Below, piece by piece: positions 24,410-38,019 of a DNA stretch of 64,000 bases. The stretch covers positions 169,501 to 233,500 of the forward strand of contig JAANYP010003732.1 in the NCBI GenBank assembly GCA_020465985.1, given 5' to 3'. Within the stretch, counting starts at the first letter, position 1; each line of letters opens with the position of its first letter. The position numbers and the translations under genes are program-made. The DNA is from Centrapalus pauciflorus. Lineage: Eukaryota; Streptophyta; Magnoliopsida; Asterales; Asteraceae. Under the pieces are notes generated by a model. That model was given only the letters and a program-made list of their open reading frames with translations. It was not told the origin of the DNA and ran no database searches.

Positions 24410-26205
24410 AATATTAATTTTTTAACAATTCATATTAATCTGTCACATTTTATTATAAAATTATAGAAAAATCCATCTAAGTTTATTTATTTTATATAAT
24501 CACTTCATCCATGAAAAGTGAACCTTTATTAGGACGAGGAGAGTCGAAAAAAAACACCATGTTGCAGGAAAAATTTTGCATCATTTTCTAGCGGTACCTC
24601 TAGGAAATACCAACTCACCGCCACTCCTTCATCTTTCTAAAATGACACCGCATGCGGAATCTTGATCTCACAGTTGGCACAGGAATGGAATTCGAAGAAA
24701 TTTGAATTTAAATTTTAGTTATTGATTTGGTTGATAGTTAAAGTTAAAAATAGTTTTTAGTATTTGTTAGAGATTCTAGATTGGAATCTATGTACAAGTT
24801 GAAAGAAATGTCAAATTCCTATAAACAAGGAATTTGATGGAAAGTATATAAAATTTAATTAACACTTTATATTAGTTATTAAAAATTCTAAACAAACTAA
24901 ATTAAAATTCCATCGAATTCCATATACGAAGCAAGATAATTAACCCATGATCTGGGTTTAAATTTACAAGATTTTTTTTTTTTTTTTGGGTTTTAAGAAA
25001 GATAATTAATTTGAGGCCATAATTCAAGGAAGAGAGTAGGAAGATGATAAGGGTATGATTAAGCTTAAAAGAAAACATGATGTTTGAACTAAATATCTTA
25101 AAGGCTATTATGAATTATGAATGCACATTATGGATTTTAGGATTAATGATATAAAGTGGTCTAGTTGGTGCCACCTTTTTACACTCATTTGGTCAAACCA
25201 ATTGAAACATTTTCCAATCCTTTCTCACTTTGCATTATGTATAAATTGACTAACATTTTTATATTTACTTTTTATATACGCTAGTTCTAAAACATAAAAG
25301 GAAAAAAACATTAGGTATACATTAATACTATAAATTTCACAATTACAGTGGATTTTTAAATGATAAATTTAGGTACTAAGGTACAATTGTTACATAGGTT
25401 TGTTGAGTTCTTTAAGTTTAATATTATTTTTGAATTCTACGATTCGAGAAACATCTTGAAAAGATCAAAATGCAATAAAGTTCACGTAATAGTCATATAA
25501 TAAAATGAATTACTAGCTTATATATCCGTGGTATATATACTTGACATTATATTTCAAAAAGAATAAACAATCATAGTTAGAAAAATCCTAAAAAAGACTA
25601 ATAATCTAATTGGATGCAATTTAAATTCTATTATTTGTCATTGTTGTGAAATCATATAAGAACTTTGGATTCTGGTTTGATGTAATATACCAAAGGAAGT
25701 TTTGAAAAAGAATGTTCAATTAAATGATGTTCATTTTTCAAGAGATTAAACATCTGAAATCTAAAATTAAGAGATCACTTCAAAATATGAAGTTATAAGA
25801 TTCTTAATTTGATTTCAAAGTAGCAACTCTTTCCTTTTGAAAATTAAGAGAGAATTTCAAATCGGGACTTAGTAACTTTGAATGCAAACAAACAATTTAA
25901 AATTAAGTTTAGATCTAAAGTTTCGATTTCAAACTTATTAAAGAAGGTATTAATACAAACTAAGGGAACTTTAGTGTGACTTAAGCTCGTTTAATTCTTT
26001 TTCTCTACATATATGCTAAATCATTCCGGAAATATATAAAGAAAATTCAACTCAAATTCATCACTTTTGGCATGTAATAATTCGGTCAACAACCCAAATC
26101 TGGAAAAATAGGACTTGAACCTTTTTTAAGTTTAAGTTCAAAACCAAAGTTGCATTGGAAATTTTTATGCAACTTCAAGTCTAAAAACTACATCGAAGAG
26201 ATATA
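24410..26205. other. AT-rich intergenic sequence, one Helitron-like terminus
   Basis: No gene was seen. Near 25510-25535 the minus strand reads ACCACGGATATATAAGCTAGT, faintly like a Helitron 3' end, but with no good hairpin. A T tract lies at about 24970-24987. Confidence 0.3.
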
Positions 26206-26463
26206 GGTGTCATTTGTTTTTTAAGAGGCTAAATGTCTGAAGTCTGAAAACCACGTCTGAAATTAAGAGGAAGTCTTAAGATCTGAAATTAAGAGGCTCT
26301 TAATTTAGTTCAGACAACTCTCAAACTCTTAATTTTAAGAGGTAAATTCAGAAGTTGCAACCTCTGAAGTCTGAAACTAAACAAACAATCTGAATTCATT
26401 ATTCATCTGAATATTAGACTTAAGAGCTTTTTAAGAGGTTCTGAATCAAAAACAAACAACACC
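26206..26463. mobile_element. MITE with GGTGTCATTTGTTTTT ends
   Basis: The left end GGTGTCATTTGTTTTT and the right end, reverse-complemented GGTGTTGTTTGTTTTT, form an inverted repeat; subterminal words such as TTAAGAGG and TCTGAA recur on both sides. About 258 bp, no coding capacity. A fragment of the same family lies near 44830-44940. The target duplication was not resolved. Confidence 0.55.
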
Positions 26464-26892
26464 ATAATCTTTTATGTGCGGAATGTATTTGAGACCCATA
26501 ATTAATTTGCTGCATCTACAACCATATATTGCATTTGGGTATTGCATTTGTAATACTTGTTTTAAGTTAGGTCATCACACACATGCATATACGTGTGACG
26601 TCTTAACTCAAAACATCAATTATAATTATAAAGTAACTTCTTCAAAAAAAAATTAAATTTACACTTGTAAAATATATCCAGTTAGACTGATATTTCGCCA
26701 AATTCAGTGGTTCATGATGTATCAGCAAACCATGGGTCTCAAACACATATCTTATCAAATGCATATTTATCATCATACATATACATATTTAGATTCAATT
26801 AAGTACCAATTATTATTTATACCTCAGAATCTATCACTCTTAACAATATTTTTTTTTGAAATTATTTTTCATAAACATGTTTTATTTGAGAT

Positions 26893-27352
26893 AATTGTGC
26901 AAAAAACCCTGAACTTATCGGTTTTTTGTGATTAAAACCCCAAACCTTTGTTGCATATAAAACCCCGAACTAATTAAAAATCAGTAAATCAAGGTTTTAT
27001 CAATGGGTAACCGGTGGAAACCGGTTATTAATCATAGTGGACCAGTAAATAACCTACGTGAAATAAATTTTAATTATTGAAACCGGTTGCCAAGTATTAC
27101 ACATCATTTAAACCTTCGTTGATGATGTAATCCCGTTCAAAATTTACAATTAAAAGTTATCAACGGGGGTTTAAATGATATGTAATACTTGGCAACAGGT
27201 TTCAACAATTAAAATTAATTCAACATAAGTTATTTACCAGTTCACGTTGGATTAATAACCGGTTTCAACCAGTTATACATTGATAAAACCTTGATTTACT
27301 GATTTTTAGTTAGTTCGAGATTTTTTATGCAACGAAAAATGGTTTTGGGTAA
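26893..27352. mobile_element. Fold-back repeat with ~210-bp arms
   Basis: The left arm (from about 26893) and right arm (to about 27352) are inverted copies sharing AAAAATCAGTAAATCAAGG and several GAAACCGGTTATTAAT-like blocks, with about 20 bp between arms. A hairpin of several hundred bases could form. No protein is encoded; ends and target duplication are approximate. Confidence 0.6.
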
Positions 27353-27481
27353 ATTTCACATAAATGCATCATGAATCACATAAATGTAAATTTATGTATT
27401 CACATACATCACGTAATTGTACGTGCACAAATTTTAGAGTGGTTCTCATGTTCTCACAAAATAGAGGGGTTCTCATATGAA

Positions 27482-27484
<3 letters not shown>

Positions 27485-27544
<60 letters not shown>
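27485..27544. repeat. (TA)n microsatellite
   Basis: TA run flanking the left side of the short MITE. The sequence just before it (GAGGGGTTCTCATATGAACTC) looks like the end of yet another member of this element group. Confidence 0.9.
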
Positions 27545-27876
<332 letters not shown>

Positions 27877-28284
27877 AAGGAGTAAAGTATTCTGCTATAT
27901 GATTTTGTTGTCTTCAACCAAATGGCCAAGAAATCTGAGTTGTTTCCAACCAAACTGGCAAATTAAGCTCATTAACCCACTAATAATTGAACATAATGTA
28001 TCCAAACAAGACCTTGATTAAATTAAATTTTGATATATTACGGTCAAAACCAATGTGTATGGCCATTTGCATTATTGTCCTCCTACCAGCATACCACGTG
28101 TAATTAACCGGTTATGGTCGAATATAAAGATTTGACTTGTTATTTTAATCATTTTATCTTTCAAAATTAATGCACATATCTCTTTTAATTTTATGGAGGA
28201 AACTAAATTCACAAAAGTAAAACATTTCTTGGTTTTTAAATATTGAACCCATGCGCTCGTTGATTAATTAGTTCATATCCGTAT

Positions 28285-28652
28285 TAGTGGGTGTTTGGTT
28301 TTGCGTTATTAAAGAGATTATTAGATTATTATATTATAATAACGAAAATAATTAGTTTAAAGTGTTCGGATTGCATACGTTAATAAGTGATTATTTGCAA
28401 TTGGAGTTGTTAATCTACCTCACTTTTTCATAAGTTAAAAATGTAGTTTATTTGATTAATAAGTGATTATTTGGTCATTTTACAAGTTAAAACACAAATC
28501 CAAACACTTTGAAAACTGCTTAATAAGTGTTTTGGATTTTATTTCCAAAGTCTACATTTCCGGCAGCACTTTTTATTACTACTATTATCTGGATTATTAG
28601 TTTCCAAAACGCTACAGCACTTTTTCAAACGCAAATTCAAACAGCCCCTTAA
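28285..28652. mobile_element. MITE with GTGTTTGGTTTTGCG ends
   Basis: Left end TAGTGGGTGTTTGGTTTTGCG-like; the right end, reverse-complemented, begins TTAAGGGGCTGTTTGAATTT. Several TTAATAAGTGATTATTTG words recur inside. Non-coding, 368 bp. A hAT-like origin is possible; the duplication was not resolved. Confidence 0.5.
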
Positions 28653-29009
28653 TGTCTTACAACAAATTAATGAAACTACGTGCATGCACCGTTGTAGGAA
28701 TTTTTTTTCCTTGAAGATCAATGAGGGGTGTTGAATTAATAAGAAAAAAGATATTTTTTATTGAAATTATCGTTTATAATGTTGGATTATGAAAAATTCT
28801 GATTGTATGGAGTTGTGCCATGGATAGATTGTATGGAGGTTAATTTAAAAGTGTGGAGTTTTCTATATATGAAAGGCATGAGGATAAATTAATGAGAGGA
28901 AGTGAAATCAGTCGATCTTTTTATGTAGCAAACTATTAAAAGGTGATCGATAAGTTAAAAGGGATCAATGGGAGATCGAGTGAGCTTAGCGGACTTAACT
29001 CTTCTACGA

Positions 29010-29160
29010 GTTCCATTTAATAAAAGTGTTGTTATGTAAGTGAGAGGTTACAGGTTCAACTTCCGTCGGAGACAAGTTAAAAATCAGGTAGAAAAAGTAA
29101 GTTTTGGGGTAAAGGTGTAGTAGGAATAGGATGGTTTGTTGTTTAAAAAAAGAAAAAGAA
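29010..29160 (+). mobile_element. tRNA-derived SINE, copy 1
   Basis: Contains a B-box-like GGTTCAACTTC at 29053-29063 after GTGAGAGGTTACA, and ends in an A-rich tail with AAAAAAAGAAAAAG. Its body resembles the minus-strand units at 35312-35470 and 48117-48214. The A box is weak. Confidence 0.55.
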
Positions 29161-30184
29161 AAGAAAGACGAGTTGGCAAGCAGAACCATGAGTGTGATGA
29201 GTTGAACAAAATAGTCAAATTTTGAGTGTTGAGTTTGAAACAAAAAAATTCTCCGGAGTATGGACTTGAAGTGATTGAAGCTTAATTATAACTTAATTAG
29301 TGTTTATTAGCCTATAATTAATATATTATGATTCATGAGGTATGATATTGTAATAAATGTCAACATAATGTAGTCAACTTTTTGAAGTTGAAATCTAAAA
29401 CGCCCAAGAGATCACTGATCTCTCGAAACTGATTTAAAAAAAAAAAAAAAAAAAAGCGCATCATGACTTGTTAGTTGACAAAATAGTCAATTGAGTTTGA
29501 AAATAAAACTGAAATTCTATTTAATTAATATGGTAGTGATTTTAGTTCAAAAGTTAATTGTTAGGATATGATATTTGAATAAATAATAAAGTAATATTCA
29601 ATGCAAAATAGTCAAATCTTAAGTCTGAAATTGATTTTCTACTTAATATGGGGGTGATTATTTTCATTTAAATAATAAATAAAGAAGTTACATGTTAATT
29701 AAATATAGTCAACTTTGGAAATAAAATCCAAAACACACAAAATGTGTTTCAAATTAATCTATAAAATCCGATAAGTAAACCCTTGGCGTCATGATCGACT
29801 TGTTAATTAGTTGACAAAATAATCAATCTTTTGGGATTGAAATTGATATGGGTGTTGATTTTAGTTCATAAGTAAGAGTTAATATATGATATCAGAGATT
29901 TGCATGATATTCAAATAATGAATAAAGTTACATATGTCAACATGTAATACTCAACTTTTGAGGTTGAAATCTAAAGCAAATTAATCAAACTTACTTTAAA
30001 TTGTTTAAAAAATCGTATCACATAATATCATCATCATTCACACTTCATGCATCTTTAATTATAGGAAATTAATAAACCTCAATCAATCATACAACAATTA
30101 ATCTTCTTATATCTAATTTAGATGACTTTATCCCATCTTTTTTTAAACAAAATTAATTAAATGCTAAGTTAAATGTGTGTGTAT

Positions 30185-30264
30185 AGATTTAGGTTTAATT
30201 AAGTACCACATATTACACAGCGCATCAGAAGGTATCACACTTAAAAATACCTTTTTTTGAAAAT

Positions 30265-30270
<6 letters not shown>
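30185..30270. mobile_element. Fragment of a (TA)n-associated MITE
   Basis: GATTTAGGTTTAATTAAGTA and the following ~60 bp resemble one end of the element at 38099-38483 (inverted). The rest is lost, replaced by a TA run at about 30270-30310. Confidence 0.5.
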
Positions 30271-30311
<41 letters not shown>

Positions 30312-30314
<3 letters not shown>

Positions 30315-30929
30315 GTTCTATGGCGCACCTGTATGCATTGTACACTTTGGGAACCTGTATGCACCGTTAGATCTTGAATTTTAATGGTTCAGATTGTAGT
30401 GACAAAAGAGTAATTAACTTGAAAATGGGTGCACGGGTGCATAACTTCTCGCGCGCGGAAGGACAAAATCGGAAAATGATTTAGTTCAGAAAATATTCTA
30501 TCCGAATCTAAACAAACATGATGCATCTTCATCCAATTTATTGGATTCGTCTTCAAACACGATGCATCTTCATCCAATTCAATTTCAAACATGATGCATT
30601 TCGACCATATTCATCCTCGTCTTTGTTCCATCATTATGCATCACCAAAATCGTGATGCATTTCGGCCATATTCATCCTCGTTTTTGTTCCATCATTATGA
30701 ATCACCAAAATCGTGATGCATTTCGACATTTAAACGTGGATTTATGGGAAGGTGGTTGATCATTTTATTTAGTTTCCTAAATAAATGATAAATATTAAAT
30801 TAAATTTATAATTTAACAATATATTATTAAGCAATCTCAAAATGCCCTTAATGCACCCTTTGTAAACAAGCAATGCATTTTTGGTTCCCATTTGGTTCCC
30901 GATGCATATGGTGCCCCATAGAACCTCAA

Positions 30930-30931
<2 letters not shown>
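30312..30931 (+). mobile_element. (TA)n-flanked inverted-repeat element, 620 bp
   Basis: Left end AGGTTCTATGGCGCACCTGT and right complement AGGTTCTATGGGGCACCATA form the inverted repeat, with TA runs outside. A near-identical copy in the opposite orientation is at 38975-39589. Internal direct repeats contain GTGATGCATTTCG and TTCATCCTCG. It carries no transposase frame. Confidence 0.8.

Positions 30932-31021
<90 letters not shown>
30932..31021. repeat. (TA)n microsatellite, about 90 bp
   Basis: TA run separating two inverted-repeat elements. Confidence 0.95.
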
Positions 31022-31024
<3 letters not shown>

Positions 31025-31226
31025 GAGTTCAATGGAAAACCACCATGCACCTGAAAACCTGTGAAAACCGCACTGTACCACCACAAATGCATCAAATTCC
31101 CCGCGTGATGCATCATCTTATTTACGATCATGCCACCGCGTTTTTCACGAAATGCACCAAATCGGACGGTTTGCATAGGTTTCCATAGTTTTCAGGTGCA
31201 TAGTGGTATTCCATTGAACCCACCCC
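31022..31226. mobile_element. (TA)n-flanked short MITE, 205 bp
   Basis: Left end GGGGAGTTCAATGGAAAACC and right complement GGGGTGGGTTCAATGGAATA pair over about 30 bp. The interior keeps one ATGCATCA block and GCATTT-type decay of the phased repeats seen at 27545-27771. TA runs lie on both sides. Confidence 0.75.

Positions 31227-31292
<66 letters not shown>
31227..31292. repeat. (TA)n(GA)n compound microsatellite
   Basis: A short TA run changes directly into about 40 bp of GA. It lies between two inverted-repeat elements. Confidence 0.9.
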
Positions 31293-31295
<3 letters not shown>

Positions 31296-31847
31296 TTGGA
31301 TTCTATGGGAAACCATGTGTATCGAGAACCAAAAAAGAATCAATCATAGCCCTTAGATTAAATCCATCATTGGTGCATCACGTGATGTACATGTATGGGT
31401 ATTTTGGGAAAATAATTCAATATTAATTTTATATTTGATTGAATATTTCATTCATTAATTACACGTTAAATGCTAATCACACATTTTCAAAATTAAACAA
31501 ATTCAAATGTAAAAAATAGATTAAATATATTCAAATAATACATGTCATTATGATACATCTCTGATTCATCTTCCATATTCATATGTATCTTCATCGTTAT
31601 CGTTTTAACGTGATTCATTGGTTCAAACATGATTCTTCTCTAATTCACCTTTCATATTCATGTGCATCTTCATATTTCATTCATCTTCTTCTTGGATTCG
31701 TCTTCACGTTGGATTCATCTTCTTATCATGGAATTATTTTCAAATCTCGAATGTATCGTTCATATTGTTTATCTGCGTTCATATTGTTTCATCTTCATTC
31801 ATAACTATCATCATCATGTTCATCATTTATCATTCGGAACCCAATCC
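31293..31847. mobile_element. Inverted-repeat element with degraded ends
   Basis: Left end AGGTTGGATTCTATGGGAAA; the right end, reverse-complemented, reads GGATTGGGTTCCGAATG, a weak match. The interior has TTCATCTTC-type repeats like the 977-bp element at 19065. Its frames of 68-98 codons are products of that repetition. Confidence 0.5.
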
Positions 31848-32053
31848 TATATACACAGACATATAGACACACTGTATATAAGCTACAAAACTCAATGAGA
31901 TATCATCATGTATAAAATAATTAAAAAATAATGCATTAAGTAATAATTACTCATTTTTTCGATGATAAGTTTAATTGAACATTTAAGGTATGGAATTATG
32001 GATCAAACATGCAATGTCATCATAGTATCGCTTTTTGTTATGGATATATCATG

Positions 32054-32680
32054 TAGGGGTGTTATTCGGACGGGTTAAACGGGTTTCGGTTTATTCGGTT
32101 CGGGTTATTCGGGTATGAGGGTATATGTTAACTATCCGAACCCGAACCAAATAAGAGAACGGGTTAACCGGTTTTGGGTTAAATGGGTATCGGGTTATTC
32201 GGTTTGAGTTAAATGGGTTAATCGGTTTTAGTATAAAAATAGAATCTTCTATAAAATGGTTTAAAAGAGTTAAATAGGTTGGGTAAAATGGGTAGAACGG
32301 GTTAAGCGGGTTAAAAAGTTTAAAATTATGTAATTAAATATTTAAATTCTATATATGGGGAACCGTGGAAGAGTCGAAAAGAGACGTGTTTTTGGTTTGT
32401 AAAAAATAAAAACCTACGTCTTTACTAAAGTAGACGCAAGATGCCAAGATGGGATGATATATTATTATTATTAATTTTTTAATTATTGATATATGGGTTA
32501 TTCGGGTTATTTGGGTAACCCGAATTTTTTACTTCTCACCCGATACCCGAACCGAAAACCTTATTCGGTTACCATTTAACCCGATTAATAAACCCGAAAA
32601 CCGAATAACCCGACCCATTTAACCCGAATAAGGTTCGGTTCGGGTGAGTTATTCGGGTTCGGTTATTTTGCACACCCCTA
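32054..32680. mobile_element. Non-autonomous hAT element with 8-bp target duplication
   Basis: Left end TAGGGGTGTTATTCGG; the right end, reverse-complemented, starts TTAGGGGTGTGCAAA, so the shared terminus is TAGGGGTG. Flanks are identical: ATATCATG at 32046-32053 and 32681-32688. Both subterminal regions are packed with CGGGTTATTCGG-like words in opposite orientation. There is no coding capacity. Confidence 0.85.
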
Positions 32681-32688
32681 ATATCATG

Positions 32689-32701
32689 AGTTACCTAATT
32701 T

Positions 32702-32743
<42 letters not shown>

Positions 32744-34087
32744 CCTAATAACAAAGTAATTATTATATTATTCGTACAATTAATTTGTCATTTCCTAACG
32801 GTAACTTTATTAATTACCATATTTTATTTTACATATTAACTATTAAGTGAATTATAAGTGTAATAATTCACACAATGATCTAGCATATATATATACGACA
32901 AATGCAAACCATTCACTCAATTAAACAATAATATCATAGATATTTTGTTGATAACAAAATAATTAAATTGTTGCAATTAATAATAAAAACGTAGATAGAT
33001 GAGATGGATGACGTATAGTAGGTAGTCCTTAACTATATAACCAAACAATACATGAATTAATTAAATATTAATAATAGAGATAATCCATTTACACCGTTGT
33101 CATGAAAATAATATCTCAACAAAATGTTGATGATCATGCAGTGATACTCCTCTACTATCACCGCTAGCTAGCTACAATATATCACTAGTCAATAATTATA
33201 TTATCAGTATCCTCAACCGATTTTAATTTATCACCTACCTACCTTTTTTAATTATTTAATCCTAAGTCAATAATTAAATATTGAAAACAATTCCGAAATA
33301 ATCCCAAGTCAATATTACTTGACTCACCCTCAACTAACATGTTAACCCGTATTTGCATTCATCATTTAATTATATAAGATTAACTATTTAATTATTGTAA
33401 ACTCCATCTACTTTCTTTATACGTATTAGGATAACGTCTTAGTTAGTAATATTTTATTAATATTTTTTTCTAAAAATATTTATTAAGAAGCTGCATCTTT
33501 TAGAACCCTAAGATGAGGAAGGCAATGAACTCAAATCAATATATTAATTTTGTTAATCTTATAGAATTGACTTATTGGTTGAGCATTGAGATTAGATTTG
33601 GAGTTTGACTTCTACAAATTTCAATTCTTTGGTTACTTGTCTTTCAAAAAAATAAATATTAAATTTGTTTAAAAAAATTGTAACCTGGCTGAATTAAATG
33701 AACTAATAAAATTGATACAATATAGACAAATTTAAAGAATACAAAGTGACCTCTACTAAGTTAACTAAGACCATGTTTGTTCACCTCTCAATGGAATGTT
33801 AAGAGGTTATTTTATCTTTGAATAACCTCTTAATAATTTCATTAAAAATTAAACAAACAACCCCTAAATATAAGTTTTCTTTGTCTGAATGAAACTTGGT
33901 TAAGTTTTGTTGCAATAAATAAAATATTGGACAAGTTTTATCTACCATAAATAAACATTGATGATATACTGCTCATGCTCCTACTACTATTATTGTTGTC
34001 GCCGTCGTTGTCACCATCTGCCCTATACACCACCACCACCAACCTTACCAACAAGTTAAATAGCAATTTTTTTTAAAATCACACATT
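32689..34087. other. AT-rich intergenic sequence with GA run, MITE and SINE remnant
   Basis: A (GA)n run is at about 32704-32741. A degenerate SINE-like piece lies near 33560-33660 and ends in AAAAAAATAAAT. A small inverted-repeat unit at about 33778-33869 has CATGTTTGTTC and AAACAAACAACC ends. No gene was seen. Confidence 0.35.
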
Positions 34088-34095
34088 ATTAGAAT

Positions 34096-34375
34096 TAGGG
34101 TGTGTAAAATGGAAAAAATGAAAGCAAAATGAACCGAAAAACCTATAATATCAAAACCAAAAATCAAACCGTTTGGAACCAGTTTTGATTCGGTTCTTTC
34201 CAGTTCTTCGACTTTATTGTTTATTATCAACTTATAAATTGAAATATACAAAACCGAACCAATTCGGACACAAGCGAATCTAAACCAAAACCTGAACCGT
34301 ATTAATTAGTATCTTTTGGTTAAGTTTGGTACAATTATTAGTATTTAGGTTCGATTCGATTTTTACACAACCCTA
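34096..34375. mobile_element. hAT-like MITE, 280 bp
   Basis: Left end TAGGGTGTGTAAAA; the right end, reverse-complemented, reads TTAGGGTTGTGTAAAA. The flanking octamers ATTAGAAT and ATAAGAAG agree at 6 of 8 positions, so this looks like an aged insertion. Subterminal words are built on AACCGAA and TTCGGTT. Confidence 0.6.
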
Positions 34376-35311
34376 ATAAGAAGAGATGATATTATTTAAT
34401 ATCCGAATCTTAATTTTAATAAAATTAGGTTAACACTTTACACAAAAGTTTACAGTAAAATACATGTTAAAAATAAAATTTGTACACACACATATAGAGT
34501 TATACTTATTCTTTTTCTGGGACAAAGGTTGATTTGAGCGTAAATTAAATATTTACCGAAAAAGGAGCAACGTGCACACGTGCATAAGGGTGAATTTTCC
34601 AAAAAGTAAACAGAGAACCGAAGAACGGTGTGTACTTTTTGTCGGCCACACTTGCGAAGTTGCGATTGGATACGGTGCATCTTTGATGGGCAAGCATCCA
34701 ACGTGCGGTCAGCCCCACAACGGGCCCAACCCAAACCCGGCCCACATTCTATCCTTTTACTCACCTTTTTATCCACCGTCAGTCCGTCACCAACCACCCA
34801 TTAGTTATTAAACAAACAATTTCGTACGGAATGCTTCGATAGTTTGATCAGTAATATTGGCTCACAACATTTTCTACGTAATAAATGAATTTAATAAATA
34901 TTTTTATGTTTGGTTCTTAATAAAAATATGAATAATATAAGGAATAATTACAAAACTAGCAATTTTACGAATCATTTATTAAGTTTTACCTAAATAAATT
35001 GGTCCAATCAATCTAACCACATTTTCTATTATCAGTTTTACGTTTTAGCCACCAATTACGTTAATATATGGATAGAAAATTTGCTATCCTATAATTATCC
35101 CATATAATATAACTATATAAGCCGTCCAAATTAACTTTTAAACGTTACACTATAGTGACTGATATAATTATAGTACTGAAAATACACAAATAAAAATATA
35201 ACTAAACAACAAAACAATGGTCGGAAATAGTAATAACAAATAAACGGATAATATGATAATAATTACTACCTTTATATGATTTTTAGAAGTTTATCACAAC
35301 CTTCTTGACCC
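34376..35311. other. Intergenic; contains a less AT-rich island at 34550-34800
   Basis: The island has ACGTGCACACGTGCAT (overlapping ACGTG cores) near 34570 and a C-rich stretch at 34700-34800. Frames on both strands (66-115 codons) are mutually overlapping and match nothing I know. It could be an old promoter or exon remnant. Confidence 0.3.
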
Positions 35312-35470
35312 AATCAAGTTTTTTTTTTGAACGGCAAACTAACTTACTTCTACTTCTAAACTACCTATTTGCTCCAAATGAGCACTTCAAAACTTACTTT
35401 CACCACCTAAATTCAAACTTGCCTCCAACAGGAGTCGAACCCGTGACCTCTCACTTCCATATCACCCCAC
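35312..35470 (-). mobile_element. tRNA-derived SINE, copy 2
   Basis: On the minus strand the B box reads GGGTTCGACTCC (35431-35442), preceded by GTGAGAGGTCAC, and the unit ends in an A tract (plus-strand T run at about 35321-35329). The body between matches the other two copies in order. A box and target duplication are not clear. Confidence 0.65.
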
Positions 35471-36772
35471 ATACCAAATATTTATCTATTTACTTTATGC
35501 TTCTCCTATTAATAGTTATCATTATTTATTGTCATTTTTATTCTTTTATGAACATGGACTATTTAACGACTCTTTATATTTTTAATTCTTTATCTACAAT
35601 ATAATAATGACCAACTTAGCCAATTCTTTGGAATGGTCAAAGATTAGACAACGAATTGATAGTTGATATATACAACACCACAACCCCCTCCTCCTTCTAG
35701 AGAGAGAGGTAGAGAGAAGAATGAAAGAGATATCAGAAAGGGCGTGTGAAAACGCAGGATGAGTTACTGGTTACACAGTCCGATAAATAGTGGTGATGTA
35801 ATGCATATAGAATTTCGGTTTTCGTAAAGACGGGGATTTAATCCGTTTTCATAAATTTTTTATGTAAGCTTTCATCCTTCTCTTAATACAAACTTTCATC
35901 ACGTATTGATTTTATCAAGAATTGAACTACAATCAATCGAGTAAAATGGAAAAGGGTAATTTGGATGCCGTTAATGCGTTGGTTGACAAATATACCAAAT
36001 CCGTGCGGGGGCCTAAAGCCGATTTGGTCCAGAACTGAAAATGCATTAGTTGTTATGGATTGGGCTTGTTTGTTTTATCTAAAGTCGATTGGATTAAATA
36101 CAAATATATTGGGCTACCTTCTTAACCAATTTTTGGTGGGCTCAATGTTTGACTAGTATATAGGCTGCTAGGATATGCGTATTGTAATTTGTAAAGCATA
36201 ATCCACTCAAGCAGAACAAATAAATTTTCAAAACTCCTGTCTACTTAAAAGGTAACATATAAAATTATTTATAAAAAATATTAAATATTGATTTTTCCTT
36301 CCGTTGAAATATAAAATATCAGCTGAGCAATTGCTGACCAAACATGAGCTCTGGCCAATCTTGATATCAATGTGCTAAACTTAACATCAACTTGTCAATC
36401 TTCACAGAAGTTTTTACTAATCTTGATAGCATTTAACATTCACTTGTAAGGATTATTATTTTTATTTAAACTTAAGGTTAATTTTTTTTTTAATTTAGTG
36501 TTTGTTATTGTTAATTTCACTATAAGTGTTTACATTTACTGTTTTTGACATTTCATCAAAGTACAATACATAAATCTATAAACAATAAAAATTGTAGGAT
36601 GTACCAATTTTTTCGTAGGGCACTAGAAATAACACTAAAACTGATATAATCTTTTTTATAAAATATATCTGAATGATTATATAGGTTCAATAAATTCACA
36701 TAGTGGATTGTACATCACATGTATTGTGGTTCCCTAAAGTTATCTGATAAAAAATTGGTTCTCCACTAAACC

Positions 36773-36776
<4 letters not shown>
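35471..36776. other. AT-rich intergenic sequence
   Basis: A short GA run is at about 35698-35720. Just before the TA run, about 36690-36776 reads like the right end of another (TA)n-associated element (GGTTCTCCACTAAACCCCC). No gene was seen. Confidence 0.35.

Positions 36777-36862
<86 letters not shown>
36777..36862. repeat. (TA)n microsatellite, about 86 bp
   Basis: TA run left of the next inverted-repeat element. Confidence 0.95.
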
Positions 36863-36866
<4 letters not shown>

Positions 36867-37295
36867 GATCTATGGAAAACCATCTTTGACTGGAAAACTG
36901 GAAAACCATATTAATTGCACATGTTCATTACGGTAAAATGTTAAATTTAATGCACAACTACAATATACATATGTTCAAATGTGCATTATTATTGACTAGT
37001 TCACATAATTTACATGTTCATTATGATAAAATGTTCCATTTCATGCAAAATAACAATATGCACATGTTCAAATGTGCAATATGCACGAACATGTGTATAT
37101 TACGCATTTTTGCATGAAATTAAACATTTTGTCTTAACAAACATGTAGATGATATGAATTAGCTAATCATAATGCAAATTTGAACATATTTATATTATAA
37201 TTTTACATGAAATTTAACATTTTATCATAATGAACATGTGCATTTGATATGGTTTTCCAGTTTTCCAGTCTAATATAGTTTTCCATTGATCTCGA

Positions 37296-37297
<2 letters not shown>
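36863..37297. mobile_element. (TA)n-flanked MITE with CTGGAAAACTGGAAAACC ends
   Basis: The left end (AGATCTATGGAAAACCAT) and the complement of the right end (AGATCAATGGAAAACTAT) pair over about 50 bp, including CTGGAAAACTGGAAAACCA in both. TA runs flank it. The interior contains repeated CACATGTTCA words. Non-coding. Confidence 0.75.

Positions 37298-37381
<84 letters not shown>
37298..37381. repeat. (TA)n microsatellite, about 84 bp
   Basis: TA run shared by two adjacent elements. Confidence 0.95.
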
Positions 37382-37383
<2 letters not shown>

Positions 37384-37569
37384 AGGTTCTATTGAGAACT
37401 TTTGTGCATCGGACTATATACCAAGTGTGCACAAAGGGCATTTAGAGGATATTAAATGTATGAAAATTATTTTTGAATATAAATGTTTTTAAGATAATTA
37501 ATAGCTAAATTTGTTATGAAAATCACCATTAACTTCTTTCCTAAAACCACACACACACACACACACACA

Positions 37570-37604
<35 letters not shown>

Positions 37605-38019
37605 CCCTCTCTCTTAGCCGGTTAGCCCCCTCTTGATTTTGAAAGAGATGAACAATATACATGATTTATGTTTGTATGAATGATTCATGTTTGTATTTTG
37701 ATTTTGGAAGAGATGAACGATATGCATGATTTATTTTTGGAAGAGATGAATGATATGCATGAAGAGATGAACGATATGCATGTATTTTGATGTATTTTGA
37801 ATTTGTATTATTGTTGTTAATTTTGGAAGTGTAATAATTAAATAAGGATTGCATAATTCCTTTTTTACCCCTCCACGAATTTCATTATGTGCACTTGATG
37901 CATAAAACTTTTTATTTAATTACCCTTTTGTCATTTGATCTAACCCACACATTCTTTTCATCCAAGGGCCAGTGGAGAATCTTTTGTGCCTCGATGCACA
38001 AAAGTTCTCAATGGAACCT

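Noticed and set aside
25500..25560. Second minus-strand Helitron end near 25510
   Set aside because: CTAG-T is present, but no convincing stem precedes it and no partner end was found.
29004..29243. 79-codon minus-strand frame and its like at 35305-35604 (+)
   Set aside because: Both run antisense through SINE copies; the shared PTxVEPVTSH stretch is the reverse of the B-box region.
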